Assembly (NCBI GenBank): GCA_964354135.1
Contig: CAYGZA010000017.1
Span: 1 to 38,158 of the forward strand
Direction: 5' to 3'
DNA: 38,158 bases
Source of the DNA: CAYGZA01 sp964354135
GTDB lineage: Bacteria > Planctomycetota > Planctomycetia > Pirellulales > Thermoguttaceae
This document shows, in pieces, positions 7,196-15,882 of the stretch. The stretch's first letter is position 1. Each line of letters begins with the position of its first letter. Position numbers and translations under genes: made by a program. The notes beneath the pieces were generated by a model. The model was not told the origin of the DNA and searched no databases. It saw only the letters and a program-made list of their open reading frames with translations.

Positions 7196-10100
7196 TCAAA
7201 CAGCAAGCGGCGGCAGGCTCGCGACGATCTTCGTCGTCTCCAGGCTCACCGTCACCACCTGGCCGACGAGGCGCACGATGTACTGCTCGTCGTCCGCTCG
7301 GTTCGGGTCGCTCGTGATGCTGCCGTGCTCGTCGCGCCGGACGCGGTATTGGTCAATCACCCATTCCAGCGCCGACCGATTGCCCAGCCGGTAGTCGAAG
7401 ACCTCGGGAGGAACTCCGGCCAGCGTGAGGAAGTCGTTGTACCGGATGGCATCGCGCTCTCTCGTGAGCTTCATTCCCTCGACGCGCCAATCGAGTCGCG
7501 CCTCGCGATTCTCGACGTGCTTGAGCGGATATGGCTTCTGCGTCTCATAGTGTACGTGCAGGTCGACCAGCTTCCGCCCGGCCTTGGCAAACGCCTGGAA
7601 ATCGGCCGCCTTGCCCGACAGCGGGATGCGGGGCAACTCTCGCTTGAGGTTCTCCGCGAAGCGGGCTCGGTATTCGGGATGGTGCAGCAAAGCGTAGACG
7701 TAGTGGAAAATGTCCTCTCGTGTGATCCCTTTATCCTTGTAGTGCTTCTGGAAGCTCTGTAGCGTGGCAAGCGGAATGTTCTCCTGCCGTTCCGTGCCGC
7801 CCTGGCCATACGTGTAGAGAGGGAAACAGTAGCTGGGTGATCCGAAGCCGCCTGCCACGTCTTTAGACGGGATCTCGTTGCAGGCAATACAGCAGAACGG
7901 GCGTTCCGGTGACAGATTGACTACGAGGCCGATGTTCTCCTTCCCGCCATTGGCCTTCGGGAACCACTCCGCCGGTCCCGTTCGATCAACGACCCCCTTT
8001 TGGCTGTAAAGCAGTTGTTTGGTGAAAGGACGATACAGGCTCTCGCGGATGGCCGTTCGGGAGAACTCGAGCGGTATTCCCCGCACAAACCTCAGCTTCA
8101 GGTCCCGGCTCCACTTGACCCGTTCGTAGCTGACGAAGTTGTCCACGTATTGGGCCAACTGCTTCGGGTCTTCCGGCGGCTTGGCCTTCTTGCGCCACCG
8201 ATCCAGCTCAGCGTTGTACTCATCCACGAACTGCTCGACCCGCTTGGCGAGCCGCTCGGCGTCGAACCCGTAAACCACCGAGTCGCGATTCGTGGACACG
8301 CCCAACGAGTAGGTGCAGAAGATGGTGGGCAAGCCCGAGTTGCCGTTGGCCTTGGCTTCCTTGCTGCCGATCGGCACAAACGCGGAATACTCGCCGTCCG
8401 TCTTGTGGGTGAGCCAATGGTGTCTTGCGTCCGGCTTGAGCCTGGTCCACTTCACGCCAGCCACCGAGCCGGCGCTCTTGAGGAAATCGTACTTGCGCTC
8501 GCGCCGCCAATCGACGGGCACGGCGTGGTAGTATATTCTCCCCCTGTGCTTCGCGCCGCGCTTCTTCGGAAGGCGGATGAACAGATTGATGCTCACCCCG
8601 ACCTGGATGCCGAAGACGTTGTGCGTAGTCCCGGAGAGCTTGGGGTTCTTGCGCACGTTGCCGCCCAGTTCCAGGACGTAGACCAGGTCGAAGTCCTGGG
8701 CGAGGTGCTTGCGCATCCCGTCGAAAGTCTTCTCGGCGACGAAGCTGTCGTTGTTCACGTAGCAGACGACGCCCGCATCGCCGATCCGGTCGGAGGCGTA
8801 GCGGATCGCCTTCACGTAAGGGTCGCTGAGCTTCCGGACGAGCGTGGCCTGGGAGTCGGCGCCATACGTGACGCGAACGCGCCGATCGATTTCCTCGTAC
8901 CTCCGATTCTTGTTGTTGTCGTTCTCGTTGACCTGGCCGGCGTTATACGGCGGGTTGGCGATGATGACTTTGATGGGCGCCTTGCGCTGGCGATCGACTC
9001 GCTCGGCGTTCGCTTCGTTGAAGATGTCGAATTGGCGCTGCTTCTTCTCGGCCGTTTCGAACGTATCCACCAGGCAGATCCCTTCGAACGCCTCGTAGGC
9101 GCCGGTCGCCTCCCAGAAAGCGTGCTCGATGTTCATCGAGGCGACGTAGTAGGGCAGGAGCATCACCTCGTTGCAGTGCAACTCCTCGCGGTACTTGTGC
9201 GCAAGCGCGCTCTTCGGAATCCGCCGCATCAGGTTGACGATGAAATTGCCCGTGCCGGTGAACGGGTCCAGAATGTGCACATCCCCGTGCGCAAGGGAGG
9301 TCTTGAACTCGGTCTGAAGCACGTGCTCGACGCTGGCGGTCATGAAATGCACCAACGGCTGCGGGGTATAGACGATTCCGTGCGTGTCGGCGACCTTCAC
9401 GCAAAAGCCTTGGAAGAACCGCTCGTAAACGGTATTGAGAAACCTCTGCTTCTCCGTAAAGTCGCTGATCGTTTCGGCGGCCTGCTCAATGGCAACGTAG
9501 AAGTGCTCAAGGCTCTTGAGGAAGGCATCGCGGCCGAAAGCACGCGCGGTGAGGGCCTCGATCACCTTCTTGATTTGCTGCGCGATCACGTTGCGCTGCA
9601 TGAAATCGCCGATGTCGAACACCTTGCGGAAGATCCGCTCGGTGAGCAGGTGCTGGATGACCATTTCCTCGACCGCGCTTTCGGACAGGTTCGGATTGAG
9701 CGAGGCGCGGCACAGGCCCAGGAATTCGGCAAAGGCGGCCTGATACTTGGCGTTAATCTGGCGCTCGTTGCGGATGAGGCGCGCCAGGTTATCGCCCAAC
9801 TCCTCGACGCGATGCTTGAACTGCTCGACCGCCTCTTCCCACTGATCGAACGCGGGAGGCCGCCATGCGAAGAACAGGTCGAGGACGTGGACGAGCTGAT
9901 CGGGCCTGGTCAGGTCGGCGTCGAGGAATCTCTCGCCGTTCTGATAGAGGATCGCGCGAGCCGGTTCTTGAAAGAGGATGTTGTCGCGCGGGTATCCGGC
10001 CTTGAACTTGGCTTTGATCTCCTTTTCGAGGTCGTCGTCGGTGTCCTTGGCTTCCCACAGGCCGTATCGCAGGACCTGGCTCATGGAGTCCACGACGGCG

Positions 10101-10312
10101 CCGTCGGGCTCGAGGGGCTTCCCTCCTTTTCGTTTGAGCGAGTACTCGGGAATCAGCGTGCGGCCGGTCTGGCGCGCGCAGTGGTCGAGGAGATTCTGGA
10201 ATGCAGATCGCACGGCGCCTTCGTGCTTGACGCCGAGCTTGTCAAACTGCGCGAGCGCGTCGTAGTAGGCCGTGACAGGTTTGTGCGTCGGTTTGAGGTT
10301 GAGGGAAGCCAT
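7196..10312 (-). CDS. Single-chain type ISP/IIG-like restriction-modification enzyme
   Basis: This 1038-residue protein combines nuclease and methyltransferase. N-terminal residues 55-90 carry a PD-(D/E)xK signature: PDGAVVD at 69-75 and LWEAKD at 85-90. A helical coupler follows at about 120-310. The N6-adenine methyltransferase has motif I DPFTGTGNF at 349-357 and motif IV NPPY at 453-456. The C-terminal half resembles the target-recognition part of type ISP enzymes. The superfamily-2 helicase found between nuclease and methylase in LlaGI-type enzymes (about 1500 residues) is absent, so it is closer to a type IIG layout. I placed the start at MASLNLKPTH (10312). Upstream codons are low-complexity, and a TATACT box sits only about 10 bases before this ATG. 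No separate specificity subunit, BREX or DISARM genes are adjacent. It should cut and methylate foreign DNA at one site. Confidence 0.85.
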   Translation of the reverse strand: MASLNLKPTHKPVTAYYDALAQFDKLGVKHEGAVRSAFQNLLDHCARQTGRTLIPEYSLKRKGGKPLEPDGAVVDSMSQVLRYGLWEAKDTDDDLEKEIKAKFKAGYPRDNILFQEPARAILYQNGERFLDADLTRPDQLVHVLDLFFAWRPPAFDQWEEAVEQFKHRVEELGDNLARLIRNERQINAKYQAAFAEFLGLCRASLNPNLSESAVEEMVIQHLLTERIFRKVFDIGDFMQRNVIAQQIKKVIEALTARAFGRDAFLKSLEHFYVAIEQAAETISDFTEKQRFLNTVYERFFQGFCVKVADTHGIVYTPQPLVHFMTASVEHVLQTEFKTSLAHGDVHILDPFTGTGNFIVNLMRRIPKSALAHKYREELHCNEVMLLPYYVASMNIEHAFWEATGAYEAFEGICLVDTFETAEKKQRQFDIFNEANAERVDRQRKAPIKVIIANPPYNAGQVNENDNNKNRRYEEIDRRVRVTYGADSQATLVRKLSDPYVKAIRYASDRIGDAGVVCYVNNDSFVAEKTFDGMRKHLAQDFDLVYVLELGGNVRKNPKLSGTTHNVFGIQVGVSINLFIRLPKKRGAKHRGRIYYHAVPVDWRRERKYDFLKSAGSVAGVKWTRLKPDARHHWLTHKTDGEYSAFVPIGSKEAKANGNSGLPTIFCTYSLGVSTNRDSVVYGFDAERLAKRVEQFVDEYNAELDRWRKKAKPPEDPKQLAQYVDNFVSYERVKWSRDLKLRFVRGIPLEFSRTAIRESLYRPFTKQLLYSQKGVVDRTGPAEWFPKANGGKENIGLVVNLSPERPFCCIACNEIPSKDVAGGFGSPSYCFPLYTYGQGGTERQENIPLATLQSFQKHYKDKGITREDIFHYVYALLHHPEYRARFAENLKRELPRIPLSGKAADFQAFAKAGRKLVDLHVHYETQKPYPLKHVENREARLDWRVEGMKLTRERDAIRYNDFLTLAGVPPEVFDYRLGNRSALEWVIDQYRVRRDEHGSITSDPNRADDEQYIVRLVGQVVTVSLETTKIVASLPPLAV

Positions 10313-10321
10313 GGTGCCGGC

Positions 10322-10350
10322 AGTATACACTGTGACGCACCAAGACGAAA
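10322..10350 (-). promoter_or_regulatory. Promoter of the restriction-modification gene, nearly leaderless
   Basis: Minus strand: weak -35 TTTCGT, 17-base spacer, then TATACT. The -10 box ends about ten bases before the ATG at 10312, so the mRNA would begin two to five bases before the start codon. The rest of 10351-10531 holds no recognisable feature. Confidence 0.5.
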
Positions 10351-10531
10351 GATCACCGCCGGGGGCCAAGCGTTCCGCCAACGCCCGGTGGAGCGGACAG
10401 GCTACCGTCGGCCGCCCGGCGGCCGGCGACCAATCTTCGGTCGGCGCACGGCCTCGCACCAACGGCGCCCGTCCCCTTCGGTCCGCTCTCGTTTCCGTCC
10501 GGGAAGGAGCCCCGACGCGCTCAGTGGCAAC

Positions 10532-11758
10532 TCACTCAATCGCCCACATCGTCACCGCGTCCTGGCCCTTGACGAAGATCCGGTTCCCCGCGACCACCGG
10601 CGTCGCGTAGATCGGCGTGTCGGAGACCTTGATCCGGGCCAGCTCCTCGTACTGCTTGTCGCTGGGCTTGAAGGCGATCAATCCGGAGTTCTCGGGCAGG
10701 GCTAGGAGAACCGAGCCGGCGTCGAGAATCGCGCCGAAATTGCTGAGCCGGTTGGTGTCGGTCCAGGCCGTCTTGCCGGTCTCGGCGCTCAGGCAGAAGA
10801 AGTTGCGCTTGTCGGACAGTCCGAAGAGCAGGCCGTCCTTGAGCACCGGCGAGTTGAATTGCGGGGCGAGCTGCGGATTGCTCCAAAGCTCCTTGGCCGC
10901 AAAACCATCGCCCTCTTTTTCGATCTTCACGGCCTTGGTGCCCCGGCCGCTCCCGGTGAAGATCACCCTTTGCCCATCGACGATCGGGGTGGCGGCGTTG
11001 TAGGCCATCCGCTGAGTGGCGAACGGGATCTGCCACAAGAGCTTCCCGTCGGCGACGCCGACGCCCACGACGCTTTTCTCCGTCAGGGTGACGATCTGCT
11101 TGGTGCCTTCCACGGTCGCCAGGACGGGCGAGGCGTACATCGCGGCCTCGCCGGCCCATTTCCACTTCTGGGTACCGGTGGCCAGGTCGAACGCGACAAT
11201 CGCACCTTCGCCCTGCCCGCCGAGATGCAGGATCGCCATCCCGTCGACGACGATCGGCGACATGGCCGTGTGGAACTGGGGGACGGCCTTGTACTCGTCG
11301 TTGCGCCACAGGGTCTTGCCGGTGGCGGCATCCACGCAGGAGACAACCCCGCTGACGCCCAGCGTGACGACCTTGCCGTCGGCCACGGCGGGCGAGCTTC
11401 TGGGTCCGGGGTGCGCCCGGGCATCTGCCCCGCGGATCGCCTCCACCGCGTATTTGTCGCGCCACACTTCCTTCCCGTCGGCCGCGTTGAGACACAGCGT
11501 GACCTCATCGTCACCCTGCCGCGAAAAGATATACAGCTTGTCGCCCACCAGGGCGGGCGTTGCGTCGCCCGAGCCCACCGTGGTTTTCCACTTCTCCGCG
11601 AGTGCCTTCGGCCAGGTCTGGGGGGCGGTGAACCCGGTCACCTTCCCATCCCGATTGGGTCCCCGCCACTGAGGCCAATCCTGCGCCAAGGCACCGGCCG
11701 CGCCGATCAGAATGACACAGCCTACCATTACGCCGATGAGTCGATTCGCGCTAGTCAT
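10532..11758 (-). CDS. Exported PQQ-like beta-propeller protein (1)
   Basis: This 408-residue protein has a signal peptide (LIGVMVGCVILIGAAGALAQ). The opening DWPQWRGPNRDGKVTG is typical of planctomycete outer-protein beta-propellers. Repeated blades follow, each with an AxDGKxxW-type turn: LCLNAADGKEVW, SCVDAATGKTLW, VAFDLATGTQKW, GVGVADGKLLW and FCLSAETGKTAW. This is the PQQ/quinoprotein-dehydrogenase fold, but quinone-ligating residues cannot be judged, and many such proteins are non-enzymatic. The start at 11758 follows GGAGGG, whereas the longer frame lacks a ribosome site and would bury the signal peptide. It is transcribed from its own likely promoter toward the restriction gene. The function is unknown. 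Confidence 0.85.
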   Translation of the reverse strand: MTSANRLIGVMVGCVILIGAAGALAQDWPQWRGPNRDGKVTGFTAPQTWPKALAEKWKTTVGSGDATPALVGDKLYIFSRQGDDEVTLCLNAADGKEVWRDKYAVEAIRGADARAHPGPRSSPAVADGKVVTLGVSGVVSCVDAATGKTLWRNDEYKAVPQFHTAMSPIVVDGMAILHLGGQGEGAIVAFDLATGTQKWKWAGEAAMYASPVLATVEGTKQIVTLTEKSVVGVGVADGKLLWQIPFATQRMAYNAATPIVDGQRVIFTGSGRGTKAVKIEKEGDGFAAKELWSNPQLAPQFNSPVLKDGLLFGLSDKRNFFCLSAETGKTAWTDTNRLSNFGAILDAGSVLLALPENSGLIAFKPSDKQYEELARIKVSDTPIYATPVVAGNRIFVKGQDAVTMWAIE

Positions 11759-11821
11759 GGTACCCTCCAGTCCGATTCCTGATGGAAAACTCACACGGAG
11801 CCGCACCCGCGGCACGCCGGC

Positions 11822-11851
11822 AGTGTACCACATCGGAATTGTCAATGCCAA
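11822..11851 (-). promoter_or_regulatory. Putative promoter of beta-propeller (1)
   Basis: Minus strand TTGGCA, 18 bases, TACACT. The predicted leader of about 56 bases ends in GGAGGG before ATG 11758. A second TTGACA lies between the boxes, but its spacing to TACACT is too short. Confidence 0.4.
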
Positions 11852-12024
11852 TCTGGCATCCCACGGACCCTGCTGCGGGCGGAGCCCCTGGGAGGCCAAC
11901 CGGCCCGGCGCTAAGCGAGGCCCACGACCCCTCCAACCCCCAGCGGGTCGGCGGCGTCCGGTCCGCCGCAGTTCGCGCCCTCCCGGCGTTGCGGTACACT
12001 ATTGGTGACAGGTAAACGACGCTG

Positions 12025-12055
12025 CGTGATTTCGGGAGGGCGAGGCTGCCCCGGC
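12025..12055. repeat. GGGAGGGCGAGGC repeat, copy 1
   Basis: GCGTGATTTCGGGAGGGCGA continues into GGCTGCCCCGG. The same core with GCGTGATT before it occurs at 15776-15803, and reverse-oriented copies are at about 15853-15882 and 29885-29921. It lies 40 bases upstream of the M55 gene. Confidence 0.7.
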
Positions 12056-12092
12056 AACCGGCCGAGCGGCAATGGACCCAAGAGGTGCAAGA

Positions 12093-12938
12093 ATGTCTGG
12101 CAGATTCCCGCTCCGAGGGTCGTGGCTTGGGGCCTTGCTTGCCGTTTCCGCGATGGCGAGCTCGGCCACGGCCCAGGTGAAGATCTACGTTGTGACCGAT
12201 TTGGAGGGCATCAGCGGGGTCTTCCAGTTCGCGCAGACGCGCGACCCGGGGACTCCTTTGAACCGGCAGGCGAGAGAGTACTTCATGGGCGACGTTGCGG
12301 CGGTCGTGCGCGGGCTGCGCGAGGGGGGCGCAAGCGAGGTCTTGGTGCTCGACGGCCACGGCTCGCAGGCCGTTGTGCCTCACCTTATGGAGCCGGGGGC
12401 AAAGTACGTCACCGGCGTGCCGCGGCCCGACGTGCTGTGGGGCCTGGACAAGACGTTCTCCGGCGTCGTCATGCTGGGCTTTCACGCGATGATGGGCACG
12501 CCCGACGGGGTGCTGCACCACACGCAGTCGTCGAAGACCGAGAACCGGTATTGGTACAATGGCGTGGAATCCGGGGAGCTGGTCCAGAGCGCGGCGATTG
12601 CCGGGCATTTCGGCGTGCCGCCGATCATGGTGACCGGCGACGAGGCCACCTGCCGGGAGGCACGGAGCTTTTTCGGCGCCAGTTGCGTAACCGTGGCGGT
12701 GAAGCGGGGCATCGCACGCGAGGCCGCCGTGCTCTATCCCTTTGCGGAGACGCGCAAGGCGCTTAACGACGGGGCCAAGCGGGCAATGGCGGCCATTCCC
12801 AACTGCAAGCCGTATCGGCTCGCGCTGCCGATCAAGGCGAAGAAGCAGTTCCTCGTATTCGAGGACGGCTCCTCGAAGTCGAAGCTTGTGACCAAGGAAG
12901 GCACGATTCAGGATGCCTTGCACATCCTGGATTTCTGA
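12093..12938 (+). CDS. Exported M55-family D-aminopeptidase (DppA-like)
   Basis: This 281-residue protein has a signal peptide (SWLGALLAVSAMASSATAQ). M55 enzymes are zinc-dependent D-aminopeptidases releasing D-amino acids from peptides. The metal-binding pattern is visible: the DLEG of VTDLEGISGV, the His of LDGHGS, the His of LGFHAMMG, a later HHT, and the Glu of NGVESGE. Cytoplasmic DppA proteins are about 270 residues and lack export signals, so this one probably acts on D-amino-acid peptides in the periplasm, possibly peptidoglycan-derived. I start at 12093 because GAGGTG precedes it at good spacing, whereas the ATG at 12072 has none. The next gene begins 29 bases after the stop, so the pair is probably one operon. 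Confidence 0.85.
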   Translation: MSGRFPLRGSWLGALLAVSAMASSATAQVKIYVVTDLEGISGVFQFAQTRDPGTPLNRQAREYFMGDVAAVVRGLREGGASEVLVLDGHGSQAVVPHLMEPGAKYVTGVPRPDVLWGLDKTFSGVVMLGFHAMMGTPDGVLHHTQSSKTENRYWYNGVESGELVQSAAIAGHFGVPPIMVTGDEATCREARSFFGASCVTVAVKRGIAREAAVLYPFAETRKALNDGAKRAMAAIPNCKPYRLALPIKAKKQFLVFEDGSSKSKLVTKEGTIQDALHILDF

Positions 12939-12967
12939 GCAGCATCTTGCCGGAGAAGGACGATTCG

Positions 12968-14227
12968 ATGACGGATTCAGGGCATCCTGCGGACGATGGT
13001 GCCGGGCTCTCCCGGCGTCTCTTGCTGAAGCTCGGCGTGGCCGGGAGTCTGGGACTAAGCACCTCAAGCCTCCCGGCTGCGACGGCCGAGACAGGTGCCG
13101 TTCTTGCCGAGGCCGTTGCCAAGCTTGAGTTCCTGACTCCGCCGGGTGAGTTTCGGGAGTTCGGGCGGGAGAAACCGCCCGTGGACCAACTGCCGGCCGA
13201 GAAGCTCCGCCAAGTCGGCCTGGACCGCGAGACCTGGCAGTTGGAGGTCGTCCCCGACCCGGAGAGCAACTGCAAGGTCGAGCGGCCGCTTTCGAAGGAG
13301 CTTGGCACGGCGCTCACGTGGCAAGGACTGATGACGCTGGCCGAAACCCGCGCGGTGCGCTTCCTCAAGCTGTTGACCTGCACCAACATGCCCGAGCCGC
13401 TCGGGATGGGCCTTTGGGAGGGCGTGCCGCTGCGGGACGTGATCTGGCAGGCGCGGCCCGCGGGCAACGTCCGCCGCGCGTACTACTGGGGCTATCACAA
13501 CGACGACCCCAAGCAGCGCTTCCAGAGCTCGCTGGCGATCGGGCGCGTCCTGGAAGACCCGCCCGGCCAACTGCCGGTGATCCTCTGCTACAAGCTCAAC
13601 GGCCGGTGGCTCTCGCTGAAGGCCGGCGGGCCGGTCCGCCTCGTGGTGCCCGAGGCCTACGGCAACAAGTCGGTCAAGTGGCTCCAGCGCGTGGTCCTCA
13701 CCAACAGCTACCAGGCCAACGACACGTACGCCTTGTGGAACAACGACGTCGAGACTTCGATGAAGACCCAAGCCCGATTCCTTCATCCCCCGACGAAGGT
13801 GAAGGCGGGCCGGCCGGTCCCGCTGGTGGGACTGGCGCAGGTGGGCGTTTCCGGCTTGAGCAAGGTCCAGTACTGGCTCCAGCCGGAAGGCGCGGCGCCC
13901 GCGCCGGACGATCCTTACTTCACCAAGGCCGAGTGGAAAGATGCCGAACTCCTGCCGCCGCCGAAGGACTGGGGAGGCGGGCTGCCGGACGGCAAGCTCC
14001 CGCCCACGCCGCTGCAATTCGACCCGGCGACCGGCACGCCGCGCTCGTGGCCGCTCCGCTGTGCGATGGCCCACTGGGCCGCGCTCTTAACGGATCTCCG
14101 GCCGGGGCGGTATCGCCTTCGCTGCCGTGCGATCGACGCCAATGGGATCGCCCAGCCGATGCCCCGGCCGTTCCCCAAGTCGGGCAACAACGCGATCCAC
14201 GAGGTGCCGCTGGTGGTCGAGGCGTAG
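12968..14227 (+). CDS. Tat-exported molybdopterin oxidoreductase, sulfite-oxidase fold
   Basis: This 419-residue protein has a twin-arginine leader SRRLLLKLGVAGSLGLS at 15-31. The SUOX-type Mo domain follows. Cys138 in LLTCTNMPEPLG is the expected Mo ligand. The blocks WEGVPLRDVIW, LAGGPVRLVVPEAYG-like (here KAGGPVRLVVPEAYG) and VKWLQRVVL are standard. A C-terminal Ig-like dimerisation-type segment runs from about 270. The substrate need not be sulfite, since the Arg-rich sulfite pocket is not obvious. A GAAGGA precedes the ATG at 12968, and a TTG seven codons earlier is less likely. No heme domain is present, so electrons must leave through a partner not encoded here. Confidence 0.82.
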   Translation: MTDSGHPADDGAGLSRRLLLKLGVAGSLGLSTSSLPAATAETGAVLAEAVAKLEFLTPPGEFREFGREKPPVDQLPAEKLRQVGLDRETWQLEVVPDPESNCKVERPLSKELGTALTWQGLMTLAETRAVRFLKLLTCTNMPEPLGMGLWEGVPLRDVIWQARPAGNVRRAYYWGYHNDDPKQRFQSSLAIGRVLEDPPGQLPVILCYKLNGRWLSLKAGGPVRLVVPEAYGNKSVKWLQRVVLTNSYQANDTYALWNNDVETSMKTQARFLHPPTKVKAGRPVPLVGLAQVGVSGLSKVQYWLQPEGAAPAPDDPYFTKAEWKDAELLPPPKDWGGGLPDGKLPPTPLQFDPATGTPRSWPLRCAMAHWAALLTDLRPGRYRLRCRAIDANGIAQPMPRPFPKSGNNAIHEVPLVVEA

Positions 14228-14239
14228 ACCGGTCTGGGT

Positions 14240-14392
14240 GCAATGCTGGGTGCCATGCCCACGCTCGCCGTGGGCATGTCCTACAATCTGGTCCGGGTGG
14301 CATGCCCTCGCGCAGCGTGGGCATGTGCTTTCGCCCTCTCATGGCGACGCAAAGCGACGGCATGCCACCCGACGCCATGCCACCCGATGGGC
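14240..14392. repeat. Cluster of CATGCCCAC palindromes between convergent genes
   Basis: CATGCCCAC and GTGGGCATG at 14254-14278 form a perfect 9-bp hairpin with a 7-base loop. A second, imperfect one (ATGCCC...GGGCAT) lies at about 14300-14326, and two tandem copies of a GCATGCCACCCGA-type unit follow at about 14360-14390. The cluster fills the whole gap between the molybdoenzyme and ceramidase stops and may end transcription both ways. Confidence 0.75.
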
Positions 14393-14395
14393 CGT

Positions 14396-15748
14396 CTACT
14401 TGGTGGCCTCCGCGATGCACCGGCGGCAGGCGCCAATGACGGTTTCCTCGACGTTCTCCGCGAAGGGTCCCGGCTGGCCGTAGTAGATCATGCTGTCGAC
14501 CGGCTCGTAGCCCCCGCCGCGGAGCACCCGCAGCGACGGGATATAGCACATCACGTCGTTCGAGAAACCAGCGACGATGAGGTTCTCCTTTGGAAACTCC
14601 CGCTTCAGCCGGAGGGCGAAATCGACCACCACTTCGCCGCCGAGGGCCACGAGCGTCAGGTCGTCGCCGAAGCGCACGGCCTGCACGGGATAGGCCGCGT
14701 GTCGAACCGGGCGGCCCGCGTCGTAGGCCGCAAGCATCAGCTTCGCGCGGCGCTGCAGGTAGCGGTTGGGGCTTTTCGCGTCCTTCTCGAAGACGGCCCG
14801 CTCGTGCGGCGCGAAATCGAGGTTCACCAGCCGATAGGCCGTGCGGATGGGCGGCCGGACGGGCCGAAGCTGGCCGGCCAACACGTCTCCCACGGCGTCC
14901 GCGAGCGACTTTCCGTGCCGAGCGGCCAGCTCCACCGTGCCGCGGGGATTCGGGTTCTGGTCCCCGCCGCAGAGCGCCATGAACATCGCCGTCGCCCCGG
15001 GATGCGCCTTTTCCACCTCGATCTGCGCGAAGCCGGCGTAGTCCCCGCACAACTTGTAGAAATCGCCCCCCAGCGTCGTGTTGTGGCAAGCGTAGCCGAA
15101 GAGGACCGCACGGAGCTTGCCGTCGGGCGCGGCGATCTTCACCACCGGAACGTCGTGGTCCACCGGTCCTTTGGTGTTCACCCCGAGCCGCACGCCTTGG
15201 GGCGTGGGCTCGCGGCGATTCATGGCGAATCCCGTGGTCCCGTGACCCACGGCGATGTCGGCCGGCGCAAGGTCCGCGATGGCCGCGCCCACCGCGCCGA
15301 CCACGTCTTCCGCCAGCTTCTCGGCATACTGCTCGGCCTGCTTGAGATCGTCCGGGCTGAAGTCGAATATGACCCTCGCGTTCGGCCACACAACGGGGGC
15401 CGAGTGCGTGTGCGACGAGTTGAGCACCACCTGCGGCCGCTCGAGGCCGTACTTCTCGCGTAGCCGAGCGGCGATGCGGTCGGAGACCTCTCGCGGCAGG
15501 CCGAGCACGTCGGTGGTGACGATCGCCACCCGCCCGCCGCGGGCGTCTTCCACGACCAGGGCCTTGGCCCAGAGATCGTGGATCACTCCGTCCGACTTGT
15601 GGGTGCGGGCGGCGTAGCCGTTCATCCACGTCGGCGACTGCGCGGTGACGGCCGCCCGCGCCACGCCCACCTTGAACTCGGCCGCGTGGCCATGGCCGCA
15701 GAACACGAGCCACGCGCACAACGAGAGCAAGCCAAGAAGTGTCTTCAT
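14396..15748 (-). CDS. Exported neutral/alkaline ceramidase-like hydrolase
   Basis: This 450-residue protein has a signal peptide (MKTLLGLLSLCAWLVFCGHG through HAA). The neutral ceramidase N-terminal domain is recognisable from FKVGVARAAVTAQSPTWMNG, VIHDLWAKALVVED, the zinc-site LNSSHTHSAP, the FGYACHNTTLGG block and FMALCGGDQNPNPRG. It is far shorter than true ceramidases (650 or more), lacking the C-terminal Ig-like domain, as is common in planctomycete members. These may act on other amides. Start 15748 follows GAGGAGAG. It lies 134 bases downstream of an oxidoreductase gene on the same strand, separated by a composite palindrome. Amide hydrolysis outside the cytoplasm is the family role, and the lipid substrate is inferred only. 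Confidence 0.8.
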   Translation of the reverse strand: MKTLLGLLSLCAWLVFCGHGHAAEFKVGVARAAVTAQSPTWMNGYAARTHKSDGVIHDLWAKALVVEDARGGRVAIVTTDVLGLPREVSDRIAARLREKYGLERPQVVLNSSHTHSAPVVWPNARVIFDFSPDDLKQAEQYAEKLAEDVVGAVGAAIADLAPADIAVGHGTTGFAMNRREPTPQGVRLGVNTKGPVDHDVPVVKIAAPDGKLRAVLFGYACHNTTLGGDFYKLCGDYAGFAQIEVEKAHPGATAMFMALCGGDQNPNPRGTVELAARHGKSLADAVGDVLAGQLRPVRPPIRTAYRLVNLDFAPHERAVFEKDAKSPNRYLQRRAKLMLAAYDAGRPVRHAAYPVQAVRFGDDLTLVALGGEVVVDFALRLKREFPKENLIVAGFSNDVMCYIPSLRVLRGGGYEPVDSMIYYGQPGPFAENVEETVIGACRRCIAEATK

Positions 15749-15775
15749 CGCTGGTTCTCTCCTCTCGAAATGACG

Positions 15776-15882
15776 TTGCGTGATTGGGGGAGGGCGAGGC
15801 CCTGCGCAGACTTCCGAAGTCTTCGGGACTTCGGAAGTCTCTTTGGCCCGGCTCGGCAGGAGCCTCGCCCTCCCGCGTTGTG
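15776..15882. repeat. Composite nested palindrome: G-rich repeat around a 33-bp element
   Basis: The outer arms are a forward and a reverse copy of the GGGAGGGCGAGGC repeat (about 15785-15803 and 15853-15878). Enclosed at 15808-15840 is a double palindrome made of AGACTTCCGAAGTCT followed by GACTTCGGAAGTCT. It separates the oxidoreductase from the ceramidase-like gene and could attenuate or process their shared transcript. Confidence 0.8.

Noticed and set aside
7196..10312. Larger defence island (BREX, DISARM or type I RM)
   Set aside because: No specificity subunit, helicase, phosphatase or ATPase genes are adjacent. The enzyme stands alone.
8000..10705. A very long plus-strand open frame opposite the restriction-modification gene
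   Set aside because: It is antisense to a protein with clear nuclease and methylase motifs. Its translation has no domain and is an artefact of high G+C at third positions.
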